Part shown: piece by piece, positions 8,084-17,698 of the stretch | How positions within the stretch are numbered: position 1 is the stretch's first letter | Layout: every line of letters starts with the position of its first letter | From: Rothia sp035916755 | GTDB taxonomy: Bacteria > Actinomycetota > Actinomycetes > Actinomycetales > Micrococcaceae | Direction of reading: 5' to 3' | Assembly (NCBI RefSeq): GCF_035916755.1 | Contig: NZ_JAYWIX010000003.1 | Span: 62,001 to 126,000, forward strand | DNA length: 64,000 nucleotides | Position numbers and translations under genes: made by a program | Notes under the pieces: model-generated | Told to the model about the DNA's origin: nothing | Seen by the model: only the letters and a program-made list of their open reading frames with translations | Databases searched by the model: none

Positions 8084-9436
8084 TTAGGCGGTAGGGAGCA
8101 CGCGCACGTGCAGGTCGTCGGTGGGCGGGGCCCAGGTGCCGGGATCTGCAGCTACCTGCTGGCCGGTGCGGATGTCTTTTACTTCGTGGGTGAGCTCGCC
8201 GTTCTCCCCTGCTGAGGTGAACCAGACGAAGGGGATGCCCCGCTTCTCGGCGTACTTAATCTGCTTACCGAACTTAGCGGCGGTGGCTGAGACCTCACAG
8301 GCGATACCGCGGGCGCGCAGGGCGTCGGCGACGTCCTGGGCACCTGACCACATATCGTCGTTGGTGAGGGCGATGAGGACGGCGGTGGGCACTTTGCGGG
8401 TTGCTTCGGCAAAGCCCTGGGACAGGATGCGGGCCACCAGGCGGGTCACGCCGATAGACAAGCCCACGCCGGGGTAGGTCTTCTTGCCGTTTGAGGCCAG
8501 GGACTCGTAGCGTCCACCGGAGCAGATAGAACCCAGCTGTTCGTGGCCTACCAGCACGGTTTCGTAGACGGTGCCGGTGTAGTAGTCCAGACCGCGGGCG
8601 ATGGAAAGGTCCGCTACTACCTTGCCGGGGGCGCGCTTAGCTGCCTCGCCGATAACCTCGGTCAGTTCAGCTAGGCCCTCTTCAAGCAGGTCATGGGTGA
8701 CGCCCAAGGCACGAACCTGGTCAGCAAAAGAGGTGTCTTCAGCGCGGATGCTGGCAAGCTTCAGGGCGGCAGCGGCCTGCTCGTCGGCAGCGCCAACCTC
8801 GTCCTTAAGAAGCTGGGCGACGGCGTCCGCACCGATTTTTTCAAGCTTATCGATATTGCGCAGTACACCCGCGGTATCAGTGAGTCCTAGCCCCAGGTAG
8901 AAGCCCTCGGAGAGCTTGCGGTTGTTGACGCGCAGCTTGAAGTCGGGGATCGGTAGCTTAGAGAGCGCATCGACGATAACCAGGGCCAGTTCCACGTCGT
9001 AGCGGAAGGGCAGGGCACCGTCGCCAACAACGTCCACGTCGGCCTGGGTGAACTCGCGGGCGCGACCCTCCTGGGGGCGCTCACCGCGCCAGACCTTCTG
9101 AATCTGGTAGCGCATGAAGGGGAAGGAGAGGTAGCCGGCATTCTCTACAACATAGCGGGCAAAGGGCACGGTCAGGTCAAAGTGCAGGGCCAGCTTTTCC
9201 TTCTTACCGCCCCGGGCCTCGTCCGCATCGTCAAGCAGACGGGAGACCGCGTAGACCTCTTTATCGATATCGCCCTTGCGCAGCAGCTGCTCAATGGTCT
9301 CTACCGAACGGGTCTCAATCGACGAAAAACCGTGAAGCTCAAAGGTCTCTCGCAAAGTATCGAGAACAAAATTCTCTACCAGGCGTTCCTCGGGCAGGTG
9401 CTCCGGAAAACCAGAAAGCGATTGTTTGCGAGCCAT
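8084..9436 (-). CDS. hisS: Histidyl-tRNA synthetase
   Basis: Class II synthetase charging tRNA-His. The 450-residue product starts MARKQSLSGFPEHLPEE (ATG at 9436, GGGGAGC upstream); the longer open frame to 9685 adds non-homologous sequence. Signature elements are present: motif 1 region, motif 2 (RYQIQKVWRGERPQEGRAREF), histidine-specific GLDYYTGTVYE, motif 3 (GVGLSIGVTRL), and a C-terminal HGTP anticodon-binding domain (VLIALTNDDMWSGAQDVADALRARG). It is followed by aspS 108 nt downstream on the same strand, the usual actinobacterial order. Confidence 0.97.
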   Translation of the reverse strand: MARKQSLSGFPEHLPEERLVENFVLDTLRETFELHGFSSIETRSVETIEQLLRKGDIDKEVYAVSRLLDDADEARGGKKEKLALHFDLTVPFARYVVENAGYLSFPFMRYQIQKVWRGERPQEGRAREFTQADVDVVGDGALPFRYDVELALVIVDALSKLPIPDFKLRVNNRKLSEGFYLGLGLTDTAGVLRNIDKLEKIGADAVAQLLKDEVGAADEQAAAALKLASIRAEDTSFADQVRALGVTHDLLEEGLAELTEVIGEAAKRAPGKVVADLSIARGLDYYTGTVYETVLVGHEQLGSICSGGRYESLASNGKKTYPGVGLSIGVTRLVARILSQGFAEATRKVPTAVLIALTNDDMWSGAQDVADALRARGIACEVSATAAKFGKQIKYAEKRGIPFVWFTSAGENGELTHEVKDIRTGQQVAADPGTWAPPTDDLHVRVLPTA

Positions 9437-9736
9437 GTGCTCCCCTTTTATCGGTTGAAAACGGTCGAAGTAGGTAACGTGCCCTCGCGAAACAAGCGGT
9501 CTCACAGCAGAGCACAATCCCTTTAATACTAGACCGAAGGCGCACCTGCCGGGTAATTGCACCCTCTTTCGCCCTAAACACGCTATGCTGGTAACTGCGC
9601 CACCTGCGCCCGATAGATTATTGCTGCCTCTTCGCGAAGCAGCAACCAGCCCTATCGATACGGCCCGGTCTGGTGCACTTTTCATTACTTAAACGGGGGC
9701 TGCTCCCCCACTACTGATGCGAAAAGAGTTATAGCG

Positions 9737-11026
9737 GTGACTACCCAATCCGACGACACCACCCTCAACGTAGACCTCGACAAGGCCCGTAAGTTTGGCC
9801 GCGTGGACGAGGACGGCCACGTTTTCGTTATCGTTGACGGTGAAGAATACGCAGTAGGCCAGGTACCCGGCGCATCTGCCGACGAAGCCCTCGCCTACTT
9901 TGCCCGCAAGTTTGAGAACTTTGAAGCCCAGGTTGCTCTGCTCGAAGAGCGCGTAGAGCGCAAGGCCAAGGCCGCTGACCTGCAGAAGGCAGCTGCCCAC
10001 CTGGGCCAGCAGGTTGCTGTACGCAACATGGTAGGCGACTACGCCGCCCTGCAGGAACGCCTAGTTGCCCTGGTTGGCAAGATCAATGAGCGTGAGGAAG
10101 CAGAGAAGACTGAGAGCGCCGAGGCTCGTCAGGCAGCTCTTGAAGCCCGCGAGGCCATTGTGTCTGAGGCTGAAGCTATCGTGGCTAAGGACGACTCCGC
10201 TATTCACTGGAAGAACTCCCACGCCCGCATGAACGAGCTATTCGAAGAGTGGAAGAAGACCCAGAAGGAACACCACCTGGCCAAGAGCATCGAGGACGAG
10301 CTGTGGAAGCGTTTCCGCGCTGCCCGCACCAGCTTTGACCGCCGCCGCCGTGCCCACTTCTCCCAGCTCGATGAGGCTAATGCCAAGGCTAAGCGTGTTA
10401 AGGAAGCTCTCATCGCTGAGGCCGAGGCCCTGCAGAACTCCACCGACTGGGCAGCAACCGCCGCTAAGTACCGCGATCTGATGGACCAGTGGAAGGCAGC
10501 CCCCCGCGGCACCCGCAAGGAAGATGATGCCCTGTGGGCCCGTTTCCGCGCAGCCCAGGACGTCTTCTTCGACGCCCGCACCGCGGTGAACGCTGAGCTG
10601 GATAAGGAATTCGAGGCTAACCTCCAGGCTAAGGAAGCCCTGCTGGAAGAGGCCCGCGGCATCCTGCCCGTCACCGACATCGCTGCGGCTAAGAAGGCCC
10701 TTGATGGTATTCTGGACCGCTGGGAAGCTATCGGACGTGTGCCCCGCAACTCGGTGCGCCGCGTTGAGCAGGAGCTGCGCAAGGTTCAGGACGAAATCCA
10801 CCGCGCCGAGAACGCCAAGTGGCAGAAGACCGACCCCGCTAAGCAGGCTCGCGCTAACTCCATGCTGACCCAGCTGGAGGACGCCATCGCCGGCCTTGAA
10901 GCAGACCTGGCCAAGGCTGAGGCCAGTGGCAACACTCAGAAGATCAAGAAGGCCCAGGAAGCCCTGGACGCCCGCAAGCAGTGGCTTGAGACCCTCAAGG
11001 CTTCTTCAGCTGAGTTCGGTGCCTAA
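9737..11026 (+). CDS. DUF349 repeat protein
   Basis: A 429-residue, strongly helical and charged protein with repeated DUF349 units, visible as W-K-x-(A/T)-(P/Q) and LWxRFRAAxxxFxxRR blocks at roughly residues 155-220, 230-290 and 300-360, and a coiled-coil C terminus (ANSMLTQLEDAIAGLEADLAKAEASG). The family is widespread in actinobacteria next to relA/hisS; its molecular role is not established. Start is GTG at 9737. Divergent from hisS and terminated by the strong hairpin at 11062. Confidence 0.85.
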   Translation: MTTQSDDTTLNVDLDKARKFGRVDEDGHVFVIVDGEEYAVGQVPGASADEALAYFARKFENFEAQVALLEERVERKAKAADLQKAAAHLGQQVAVRNMVGDYAALQERLVALVGKINEREEAEKTESAEARQAALEAREAIVSEAEAIVAKDDSAIHWKNSHARMNELFEEWKKTQKEHHLAKSIEDELWKRFRAARTSFDRRRRAHFSQLDEANAKAKRVKEALIAEAEALQNSTDWAATAAKYRDLMDQWKAAPRGTRKEDDALWARFRAAQDVFFDARTAVNAELDKEFEANLQAKEALLEEARGILPVTDIAAAKKALDGILDRWEAIGRVPRNSVRRVEQELRKVQDEIHRAENAKWQKTDPAKQARANSMLTQLEDAIAGLEADLAKAEASGNTQKIKKAQEALDARKQWLETLKASSAEFGA

Positions 11027-11061
11027 ATTCTAGGTTTGTCTGTGACGTCTTTGTGACGCAG

Positions 11062-11097
11062 AATCCCCCGTCTACCGGTCGGTAGACGGGGGATTTT
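11062..11097 (+). terminator. Intrinsic terminator of the DUF349 gene
   Basis: AATCCCCCGTCTACC pairs with GGTAGACGGGGGATT around a GGTC loop, followed by TTT. It starts 35 nt after the stop codon. Confidence 0.92.
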
Positions 11098-11134
11098 TGT
11101 GGATAAGTAATTTTAGGCGGGAAAGTTATCCACA
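11098..11134. promoter_or_regulatory. Pair of inverted consensus DnaA boxes
   Basis: TGTGGATAA at 11098-11106 and TTATCCACA at 11126-11134 are both perfect matches to the DnaA-box consensus, in opposite orientation, 19 bp apart. They lie between the DUF349 terminator and the gene at 11186. They could titrate DnaA or regulate the downstream gene. Confidence 0.6.
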
Positions 11135-11185
11135 GCCTGACAACTTTTTATCGTGCATCCTGCGTTGATGTGCTAAAACGTAGGC

Positions 11186-11941
11186 ATGGAACATCTCAAC
11201 TCACTCGCTGCCCTCTCTGAGCTCCCCTTCCCCCTGGCCCCGGGGAGGCCCAGCTCCTATAACTCCCTGCAGGTTATCGCCCACGACAGCAGTTCTTTTC
11301 AGCCCACCCGGGCAGGGCACAAGCAGCCCGAGCCGCGGGAGCTGCCGGTGCTCGTCCACCTGTACAGCCAGCAAACCACGGGGCTCCCCGCAGCTCAGTG
11401 GCGGGCCTTCCTCAAGGAGCGCGGGTTGGTGCACTTTCATCACGGCATCTACCGGGAGCCGGAGGACGAGCCCACCCCGCTCATGCGGGCAGCCAGCCTG
11501 GGCTTGCTCACCCCCGCAGGCTACCACCACCGGATTCGCTATAGCCGAACCACCGCAGCCTGGGTGCTAGGCTACCTGCCCGAGCTACCCGAAGGGCGCC
11601 TGCATGTAGACTACGACCGAGATAACCGGTGTAATCTCCCCCGCTCCTACCGGGCAGACTTTGCCACCCATCAAGCCCAGCTTCGCCCCTACGACACCAT
11701 GACCATCGGGCCAATCCGCCTCACCACGCCGCTAAAAACCGCCCTAGATATCATTACCCACTCGGTCGATGAGAGCGACCTGACTATCGTCAAAGCAATC
11801 CTGCGAGATAGCCAAAACAGTGTTACTCCTGAGCTTCTACTCCAAAGCGCCCGGGAGCAGGCGAGCCTTAAAGCTACGGCTCTGCTCAGAGCCCAGCACC
11901 TGGCCCACCAGCTTGAGGCGGCTGCGGTAGCCGGGGTCTAG
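11186..11941 (+). CDS. AbiEi-antitoxin-like protein, orphan
   Basis: A 251-residue protein with the layout of actinobacterial AbiEi-family proteins: an N-terminal region with possible winged-helix character, then RTTAAWVLGYLPE, GRLHVDYDRDNR, TIGPIRLTTPLKTALDIIT, matching the usual WVLG / V-DY-R / G-RVTSP-RTALDL pattern, and a helical C terminus. In type IV systems AbiEi is the antitoxin and transcriptional repressor of AbiEii nucleotidyltransferase toxin; no toxin gene is adjacent here. A TAAAAC box 6 nt upstream of the ATG hints at a nearly leaderless transcript. The stop codon overlaps the relA stop by 4 nt on the opposite strand. Confidence 0.6.
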   Translation: MEHLNSLAALSELPFPLAPGRPSSYNSLQVIAHDSSSFQPTRAGHKQPEPRELPVLVHLYSQQTTGLPAAQWRAFLKERGLVHFHHGIYREPEDEPTPLMRAASLGLLTPAGYHHRIRYSRTTAAWVLGYLPELPEGRLHVDYDRDNRCNLPRSYRADFATHQAQLRPYDTMTIGPIRLTTPLKTALDIITHSVDESDLTIVKAILRDSQNSVTPELLLQSAREQASLKATALLRAQHLAHQLEAAAVAGV

Positions 11942-14316
11942 CCCTGCTGGTTCATGAGCGGACGCGAGCCGGTCAGGCGGTAGGCATTGTAGATGCCGGG
12001 GACGTTGCGGATCTGGTTGAGCAGGTGCTCCATCATGAAGCGGTCAGAGAGCTCTACGGTGTAGCGGTTGACCACAAAACGTTCGTCGCTGGTATGCACC
12101 TTGGCATCCACAATATTGCAGCCGGCCTCAGAAATAACTCGGATGGTATCTGAAAGCAGGGCCTTACGGTCGATGCCCTCTACCTGGATTGAAACCCGGT
12201 AGACGGAGTTACCGTGGGCAGCCCATTCCACCGCGGTCTGGCGGGGGTCGTCAACCTGGCTCAGCACGTTGAGGCAGTCGGTACGGTGCACCGAGATGCC
12301 CTGCAAGCGGGTGACGATACCAACGATATCGTCGGGCGGTACGGGGGTGCAGCAGCGGGCAATCTTAGTCAGAATACCCTCGGCCCCGGGTATCACCACA
12401 CCGTTGTCATCGCCTACCAAGCGGCGGTTAGATACCAGGGAGGCATCGAAGCTATCGAGTTCAACGGTCTGGTCGACCTCGTCCTCTCCGTAGTAGAGGT
12501 TGACCAGGGAGGTAATGACGGCCTGGGTCTCCACCTCGTTCTCGCCCACAGCGTGGTAGAGGGTAGCCACATCGTGCTTGTGCAGGTCCTGGGCCACCTG
12601 CAGCATGAGCTCAGGCGTCATCATCTTGGTCAAGGGCAGCTCGTGCTGGCGCATAGCCTTGACCACGCGTTCCTTGCCCCGGTTCATCGCCTCGATACGG
12701 CGGCCCTTAGCGTAGTGCTGGCGAATCTTGGTGCGGGCCTTGCTGGTGCGCACAAACTTGAGCCAGTCCTCGCTCGGGGCGTGGTTCTCGTCCTTGGTTG
12801 TCTGAATCTCAACCGTTGAAGCGGTTTCGAGCTCGGTGTGCAGGGGAACCAGCTTGCCGTTAACCTTAGCGCCGATAGTGCGGTCCCCCACCTCAGTGTG
12901 GATAGCGTAAGCAAAGTCAACGGGGGTAGAGCCCACCGGCAGGCTAATGGGCTTACCCTGCGGGGTCAGCACCACAATCTCATCAGTCTCAAGGCGCTCA
13001 GACAGCTGCTGGTAGAACTGCTCAGACTCGGGATTGGAGTTCGAAATCTCAGAAATCGACTGCAAAATGCCGATGTTGAAAGCAGCGGTATGGGCGCTAG
13101 GTTCCTTGGGTGAAAGGTCTACCTTTTCACCGCGGGAAGCAGCCTTATAGCGCCAGTGGGCAGCCACACCGTACTCAGCCTCTTCGTGCATCTTGTAAGT
13201 GCGAATCTGGATTTCCAGGGGTAGGCCGCCGGGCCCGTGCACCGTCATGTGCAGCGACTGGTAGTGGTTGTGCTTAGGCTGCTTGATGTAGTCCTTGAAG
13301 CGCCCAGGAACCGCCATCCACAGCGACATCACATGCCCCAGGGCGGTATAGCAATCGTTCTCATCCTCGACCATGATGCGCACGGCCAGAATATCGTTGA
13401 TATCGTCGAAGCTCTTACCCTTGGTCTTCATCTTCTGATGAATCGAGTAGTAGTGCTTGGGGCGGCCCGTTACGGTGGCCTCAATACCTACCTGGGCCAG
13501 GCGATCCTCAATCGTCACACGGGCCTCGGCCAGGTACTTTTCGAGCTTAGGGGTACGCTCGCCCACCATCCGCACAATCTCGGCGTAAATATCGGGGCTC
13601 ATCGCGGCAAAGGAGAGGTCTTCCAGCTCCCACTTGATGGTGTTCAAACCCAGGCGGTGAGCCAGCGGGGCATAAATCTGCAGGGTCTCTTCGGCCTTAC
13701 GCGCTGCAGACGCACCGGAGACAAACCGCCAGGTGCGGGCGTTGTGTAGACGGTCAGCCAGCTTGATGAGCAGCACGCGCACGTCCTGCGACATAGAGAT
13801 AACCAGCTTGCGAATTGTCTCAATAGGGGCGTTATCGCCGTAGCTGACCTTATCGAGCTTGGTCACGCCGTCTACCAGGTAGGCAACCTCAGTGCCGAAA
13901 TCAGCGGTGAGCTGCTCCTGGGTGTACTCGGTATCTTCGACCGTATCGTGCAGCAGACCAGCAACCAGCACGGGGCCGGTAGCACCTATCTCAGCCAGAA
14001 TGGTCGTCACGGCTACCGGGTGTGTGATGTAGGGGTCCCCGCTCTTACGCTTCTGCCCCCGGTGGTAGTGGTTAGCGACCTGGAATGCCCGCTGTAGTAC
14101 CTCAAGGTCTTCGTCAGGGTGGTACTTCTTGACGGTGCGAATCACCGGCGCCAGCACAGGAGAAAAACGGGGGGCAGGGCCCTGCTGCTGTTCCCGCCCA
14201 AATACCAGGCGGGTAGGCACGCGCCCCGAAGCAGACATGACCCGGTGCGACCCGCGAACCGGCCGCTTACCCTCCGCGCGAGAATCCTTCTGGCTACTCT
14301 CTTCTGACCGGCTCAT
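11938..14316 (-). CDS. relA: Bifunctional (p)ppGpp synthetase/hydrolase
   Basis: Makes and degrades the stringent-response alarmone. The 792-residue protein has, in order: an HD hydrolase domain (HRGQKRKSGDPYITHP, LLHDTVEDT), a synthetase domain (YYSIHQKMKTKGKSFDDINDILAVRI), a TGS domain (VVLTPQGKPISLPVGSTPVDFAY), a helical/zinc-finger-like region (IARCCTPVPPDDIVGIVT) and a C-terminal ACT domain (VSIQVEGIDRKALLSDTIRVI). Both catalytic domains look intact. ATG at 14316 has AGGGGG 9 nt upstream; the TTG two codons earlier is less likely. It is the only long Rel protein in the window. Confidence 0.97.
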   Translation of the reverse strand: MSRSEESSQKDSRAEGKRPVRGSHRVMSASGRVPTRLVFGREQQQGPAPRFSPVLAPVIRTVKKYHPDEDLEVLQRAFQVANHYHRGQKRKSGDPYITHPVAVTTILAEIGATGPVLVAGLLHDTVEDTEYTQEQLTADFGTEVAYLVDGVTKLDKVSYGDNAPIETIRKLVISMSQDVRVLLIKLADRLHNARTWRFVSGASAARKAEETLQIYAPLAHRLGLNTIKWELEDLSFAAMSPDIYAEIVRMVGERTPKLEKYLAEARVTIEDRLAQVGIEATVTGRPKHYYSIHQKMKTKGKSFDDINDILAVRIMVEDENDCYTALGHVMSLWMAVPGRFKDYIKQPKHNHYQSLHMTVHGPGGLPLEIQIRTYKMHEEAEYGVAAHWRYKAASRGEKVDLSPKEPSAHTAAFNIGILQSISEISNSNPESEQFYQQLSERLETDEIVVLTPQGKPISLPVGSTPVDFAYAIHTEVGDRTIGAKVNGKLVPLHTELETASTVEIQTTKDENHAPSEDWLKFVRTSKARTKIRQHYAKGRRIEAMNRGKERVVKAMRQHELPLTKMMTPELMLQVAQDLHKHDVATLYHAVGENEVETQAVITSLVNLYYGEDEVDQTVELDSFDASLVSNRRLVGDDNGVVIPGAEGILTKIARCCTPVPPDDIVGIVTRLQGISVHRTDCLNVLSQVDDPRQTAVEWAAHGNSVYRVSIQVEGIDRKALLSDTIRVISEAGCNIVDAKVHTSDERFVVNRYTVELSDRFMMEHLLNQIRNVPGIYNAYRLTGSRPLMNQQG

Positions 14317-14391
14317 GCCCAATTCCCCCTCAAACTGAAATACTCGTGTGGGACTATCTTAGATTAATTCCACACTGCGCGTAACAAAAAC

Positions 14392-14415
14392 GGGAGCGGA
14401 CTGTATTCCGCTCCC
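14392..14415 (-). terminator. Terminator of the secD-secF operon
   Basis: GGGAGCGGA at 14392-14400 pairs with TCCGCTCCC at 14407-14415; the minus strand continues CGTTTTTGTT. It lies 35 nt past the secF stop codon. Confidence 0.85.
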
Positions 14416-14449
14416 ATTTCTAGGTTAAAAGGCCTAGTAGCTCTTGGCC

Positions 14450-15526
14450 CTACTTACTATCGAGGTTAACCGAATGCACGGTGACCATCACCGGGGCAGC
14501 CGGCTGCGCACCAGCGTCCTCACACTCCTCACCCTCTTCTGCCTGCCCCTGGCGGGCACGGCGGACGAGCTCGGTATGCTCACGCACGCCCTTCTCGCCC
14601 AGGCGCAGGGCAGCGTAGGCAGGAGCTGCCACAAAGAGGGTGCCCAGGGTACCGATAATGATACCGACGAAGAGGGCCAGGGAAAGGTCCTTGAGGGTAC
14701 CCGCCCCCAAAAGCAGGGCACCGATGAAGAGAATCGAGCCCACCGGCAAAATACCCACAATCGAGGTGTTAATAGAACGCACCAGGGTCTGGTTGACCGC
14801 CAAATTCACTTGCTCAGCGAAAGTGGTGTCGCGGCGCTTCTCTAGCCCCTCGGTGTTCTCACGAATCTTATCGAAAACCACCACGGTGTCGTAGAGAGAG
14901 TAGCTCAACACGGTCAGGAAGCCGATAATCGCACTGGGAGTAATCTCAAAACCGATGAGAGCATACAGGCCCACGGTGGTCACGATGGTAAAGATCAGGC
15001 CAGCAATTGCCGAGACCGACATCTTCCAGGTACGGAAGTACAGGGCCATACCGATCATCACCAGCAGAATAAACCAGACCAGACCCACCAGAGCCTGCTG
15101 GGTCACCCCAGCGCCCCAGGTGGGGCCTACGAAGGACGAGGTCACCTGGTCAGCACTCACACCGTAGGCCGACTGCAGGGCCTGGCCCACTGCCAGAGTC
15201 TCATCGTCCGTCAGCTCACTCATCTGAGCGCGTACAGTACCCGCAGCGATATTAGTGACGCGCACGTCGGAAGCCTCGGGGGCGGCATCCGCAATCGCCT
15301 GCTGGCCGATAAAAATATCGGTATCAGCCACCTGCGACACAGTGAACTCAGAACCACCGCGGAACTCAATACCCAGATTGAAGCCACCGCGCACCACCGG
15401 CACCAGGGCCGCCAGCACAACCAGAGCCAGGGCAATCGTCAGCCACAAACGACGCTTAGGCACAAACCCAAACGACCGCTGACCAGAATGCAGTTCATTA
15501 CCGAACTGAGCGAGTTTATTAGCCAT
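14450..15526 (-). CDS. secF: Protein translocase subunit SecF
   Basis: Membrane partner of SecD that uses the proton motive force to help release exported proteins. The 358-residue product starts MANKLAQFGNEL (ATG at 15526), 8 nt inside the end of secD. It has a first membrane helix (residues 28-48), the periplasmic-side domain with GIEFRGGSEF, and five further helices with the conserved DTVVVFDKIRE motif in the fourth. The upstream extension seen in the open frame overlaps secD out of frame and is not real. A charged C-terminal tail (RRARQGQAEEGEECED) is lineage-specific. Confidence 0.95.
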   Translation of the reverse strand: MANKLAQFGNELHSGQRSFGFVPKRRLWLTIALALVVLAALVPVVRGGFNLGIEFRGGSEFTVSQVADTDIFIGQQAIADAAPEASDVRVTNIAAGTVRAQMSELTDDETLAVGQALQSAYGVSADQVTSSFVGPTWGAGVTQQALVGLVWFILLVMIGMALYFRTWKMSVSAIAGLIFTIVTTVGLYALIGFEITPSAIIGFLTVLSYSLYDTVVVFDKIRENTEGLEKRRDTTFAEQVNLAVNQTLVRSINTSIVGILPVGSILFIGALLLGAGTLKDLSLALFVGIIIGTLGTLFVAAPAYAALRLGEKGVREHTELVRRARQGQAEEGEECEDAGAQPAAPVMVTVHSVNLDSK

Positions 15527-17264
15527 GGCGGGCCTCCTCGGTAGTGGTGGAATCTGCGGCAGGCAGGGTCTCCGCATCAGCATTCCCCTGCGCCGCTTCG
15601 GCTTCAGCCGCCTCAGCTGCAAGGCGCTCGCGGCGCTTACGCTCAGCCAGGGAGAGGGAACCTTCGGCTTCTTCAGGAGTGCGGACGCGCCCCGCACCCC
15701 GGTAGAGCGGGGTTGAGCCGAGGGCTACCGGGTCCATGCCAGAGAAGCGTCCACCGTTACGGAAGTAGTCCTTGCGGCCCAGCAGAACCATAAGCGGATG
15801 GATGAAGAGGAAAGTGATAATCAGATCTGAAACAGCGGTGAGACCCAGGGTGAAGGCAAAGCCGCGCACGTTGCCTACAGAAGCGAAGTAGAGCACTACA
15901 GCGGCCAGCAGGTTCACGGCCTTGGAGGCCATGATGGTGCGCTTGGCCCGCAGCCAGCCGTGGTCGATAGCGGCAGGGATGGTACGCCCGGCACGAATCT
16001 CATCGCGAATACGTTCAAAGTAGACAATGAAAGAGTCTGCCATCAGGCCGATTGAAACAATCAGACCGGCTACACCTGCCAGAGACAGGCGGTAGTTCAT
16101 CAGGTGACCCAGCAGCACAATCACACCGTAAGAGAGCAGGCCAGCCACAATAATCGAGGTGATATTGACCAGACCCACCAGGCGGTACTGGAAGAGGGAG
16201 TAGATAAACACCAGCAGCAGACCAATCAGACCGGCAATCAGACCCATCTTCAGCTGATCAGCACCCAGGGTTGCAGAAATCTGCTGCTCTGACTGAATAG
16301 TGAAGCTAATAGGCAGGGCACCGTATTTGAGCTGCTCAGCCAGGTTAGCTGCCTCTTCTTCGGTAAAGTTACCGGTAATCTGGGGCTGGCCGTTGGTAAT
16401 CACTGCCTGGGTGACGGGGGAAGAGAGCACCTGGCCGTCCAGCATGATGGCGAAACGGGCGCGGGGGTCGGACGCGTTGGTACCGCGGATAGCGTTCAGG
16501 CGGGTGGTGACGTCCTTAAAGGTCTGGGTAGCAGCCTCGTTGAAGACGATGTTCACACCCCACTGGCCGGTCGCGTAACCGGTTGAGCTAGCCACCTGGG
16601 AGTAGGAGGCTGTCTCAATATCGGTACCCTCAATTTCGATGGGGCCCAGGATGTACTTTTCACTTCCGTCTGAGGCACAGGCGACAATGGCGGAGTTGGG
16701 GTCCTGGTTAGAGGTATCGACGTTGGCGGGTACGGTACAGTCCAGCTGCTCGTACTGGCGCCAGAGGTCGCCGGTCACCCAGTTGTAGTCCGAACCGTCG
16801 GTAGGTTCGGCGGTCGGTGAGGGTAGGGCATCCTCGGCCGCTGCAGCGTCCGCTGCTACCGCCTGCGGAGTGCCCGCGTTAATGACCGCACGGAAGCTCA
16901 TCTGCGCCGAGGTCTGAATCAAATCGCGGGTCTCTGAGCTCAAAGTGCCGGGCACTGAAACCACGACGTTCTGACCGGACTGGGTGGTTACTTCTGCTTC
17001 CGCTACACCCGCTCCGTCAACGCGCTGGCGGATAATCTCAACAGCCTGCTCAAGCTGTTCATCGGTAATGGCCTCGCCCGAGGAGTCGTTGACCTCGGGT
17101 GACAGGATGAGCTGGGTACCGCCAGAAAGGTCTAGGGCCAGCTTGGGCAGCCAGCTGCCCCCGGAAAAGGTGGTGCCGAAGATTCCTCCGGCAAGTAAGA
17201 GCAGCACCAGAGCCATCGAGGCAAGTGCCCCTCTGGCTTTGGTGACGTTGGATGGTTGAGCCAT
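15519..17264 (-). CDS. secD: Protein translocase subunit SecD
   Basis: Works with SecF in late stages of Sec-dependent export. The 581-residue protein has an N-terminal membrane helix (15-35), LDLSGGTQLIL, the P1 domain split by a low-complexity Ala/Glu/Pro insert near residues 130-165, the EEAANLAEQLKYGALP loop, and five C-terminal helices carrying GLMADSFIVYFERIRDE. An acidic/Ala-rich tail follows. ATG at 17264 has GGGG 5 nt upstream. Upstream yajC is separated by a hairpin that could attenuate transcription into secD. Confidence 0.96.
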   Translation of the reverse strand: MAQPSNVTKARGALASMALVLLLLAGGIFGTTFSGGSWLPKLALDLSGGTQLILSPEVNDSSGEAITDEQLEQAVEIIRQRVDGAGVAEAEVTTQSGQNVVVSVPGTLSSETRDLIQTSAQMSFRAVINAGTPQAVAADAAAAEDALPSPTAEPTDGSDYNWVTGDLWRQYEQLDCTVPANVDTSNQDPNSAIVACASDGSEKYILGPIEIEGTDIETASYSQVASSTGYATGQWGVNIVFNEAATQTFKDVTTRLNAIRGTNASDPRARFAIMLDGQVLSSPVTQAVITNGQPQITGNFTEEEAANLAEQLKYGALPISFTIQSEQQISATLGADQLKMGLIAGLIGLLLVFIYSLFQYRLVGLVNITSIIVAGLLSYGVIVLLGHLMNYRLSLAGVAGLIVSIGLMADSFIVYFERIRDEIRAGRTIPAAIDHGWLRAKRTIMASKAVNLLAAVVLYFASVGNVRGFAFTLGLTAVSDLIITFLFIHPLMVLLGRKDYFRNGGRFSGMDPVALGSTPLYRGAGRVRTPEEAEGSLSLAERKRRERLAAEAAEAEAAQGNADAETLPAADSTTTEEARHG

Positions 17265-17305
17265 CGGTGCCCCTTCAGGTGAGTGGGTTCGTGAAACGTG
17301 AAAAA

Positions 17306-17337
17306 GCGCGCCACCTCTGAATCTAGAGGTAGCGCAC
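17306..17337 (-). terminator. Hairpin between yajC and secD
   Basis: GCGCGCCACCTCT (17306-17318) pairs with AGAGGTAGCGCAC (17325-17337) with one mismatch; the minus strand continues CTTTTTCACG. Its position inside the operon suggests a terminator or partial attenuator. Confidence 0.7.
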
Positions 17338-17350
17338 CCTAAGTTGTAGT

Positions 17351-17698
17351 TTAGTTTTTGGGGTCGTCTGCGACTTCACCCTGGATGACAGGACGCTCGG
17401 CTTCGGCTACCGGTATGGCAGTGGTATCTTCCTCGATGCTGGTGACGGTCATGAGGTGAACCTTAGCCACGGTGCCCGGAGCAATTTCCAGGTGGGCGGT
17501 GTTGGCTTCCTTGTCGATAGAGACAACAGAGCCGTAAAGACCAAAGTTAGTCATAACCTGGGTGCCGGGCACCATGGCGTCCTGACGTTCCTTAATCTGC
17601 TGCTGGGCCTTCTTGGCACGGCGTGCCGGTAGCACGATGAGCACTAGCATCATGATGCCCAGAAGTAGGAGCATAAACAGGGGTGAGCCTGACTGCAC
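17351..17698 (-). CDS. yajC: Preprotein translocase subunit YajC
   Basis: Small accessory membrane protein of the SecDF complex. The 115-residue product has one N-terminal membrane helix (residues 5-24, FMLLLLGIMMLVLIVLP), then the conserved PARRAKKAQQQIKERQDAM and the DUF-style VMTNFGLYGSVVSIDKE domain. GTG at 17698 is the start. The length is normal for actinobacteria. It lies upstream of secD with a hairpin in the 86-nt gap. Confidence 0.94.
   Translation of the reverse strand: MQSGSPLFMLLLLGIMMLVLIVLPARRAKKAQQQIKERQDAMVPGTQVMTNFGLYGSVVSIDKEANTAHLEIAPGTVAKVHLMTVTSIEEDTTAIPVAEAERPVIQGEVADDPKN

Noticed and set aside
12214..12819. Long open frame on the plus strand inside relA
   Set aside because: It is the antisense shadow of relA; low-complexity Val/Gly/His-rich translation, no ribosome site and no domain.
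14450..15697. SecF start at 15697
   Set aside because: The extra 57 residues overlap secD in another frame and show no homology; MANKLAQFG at 15526 fits.
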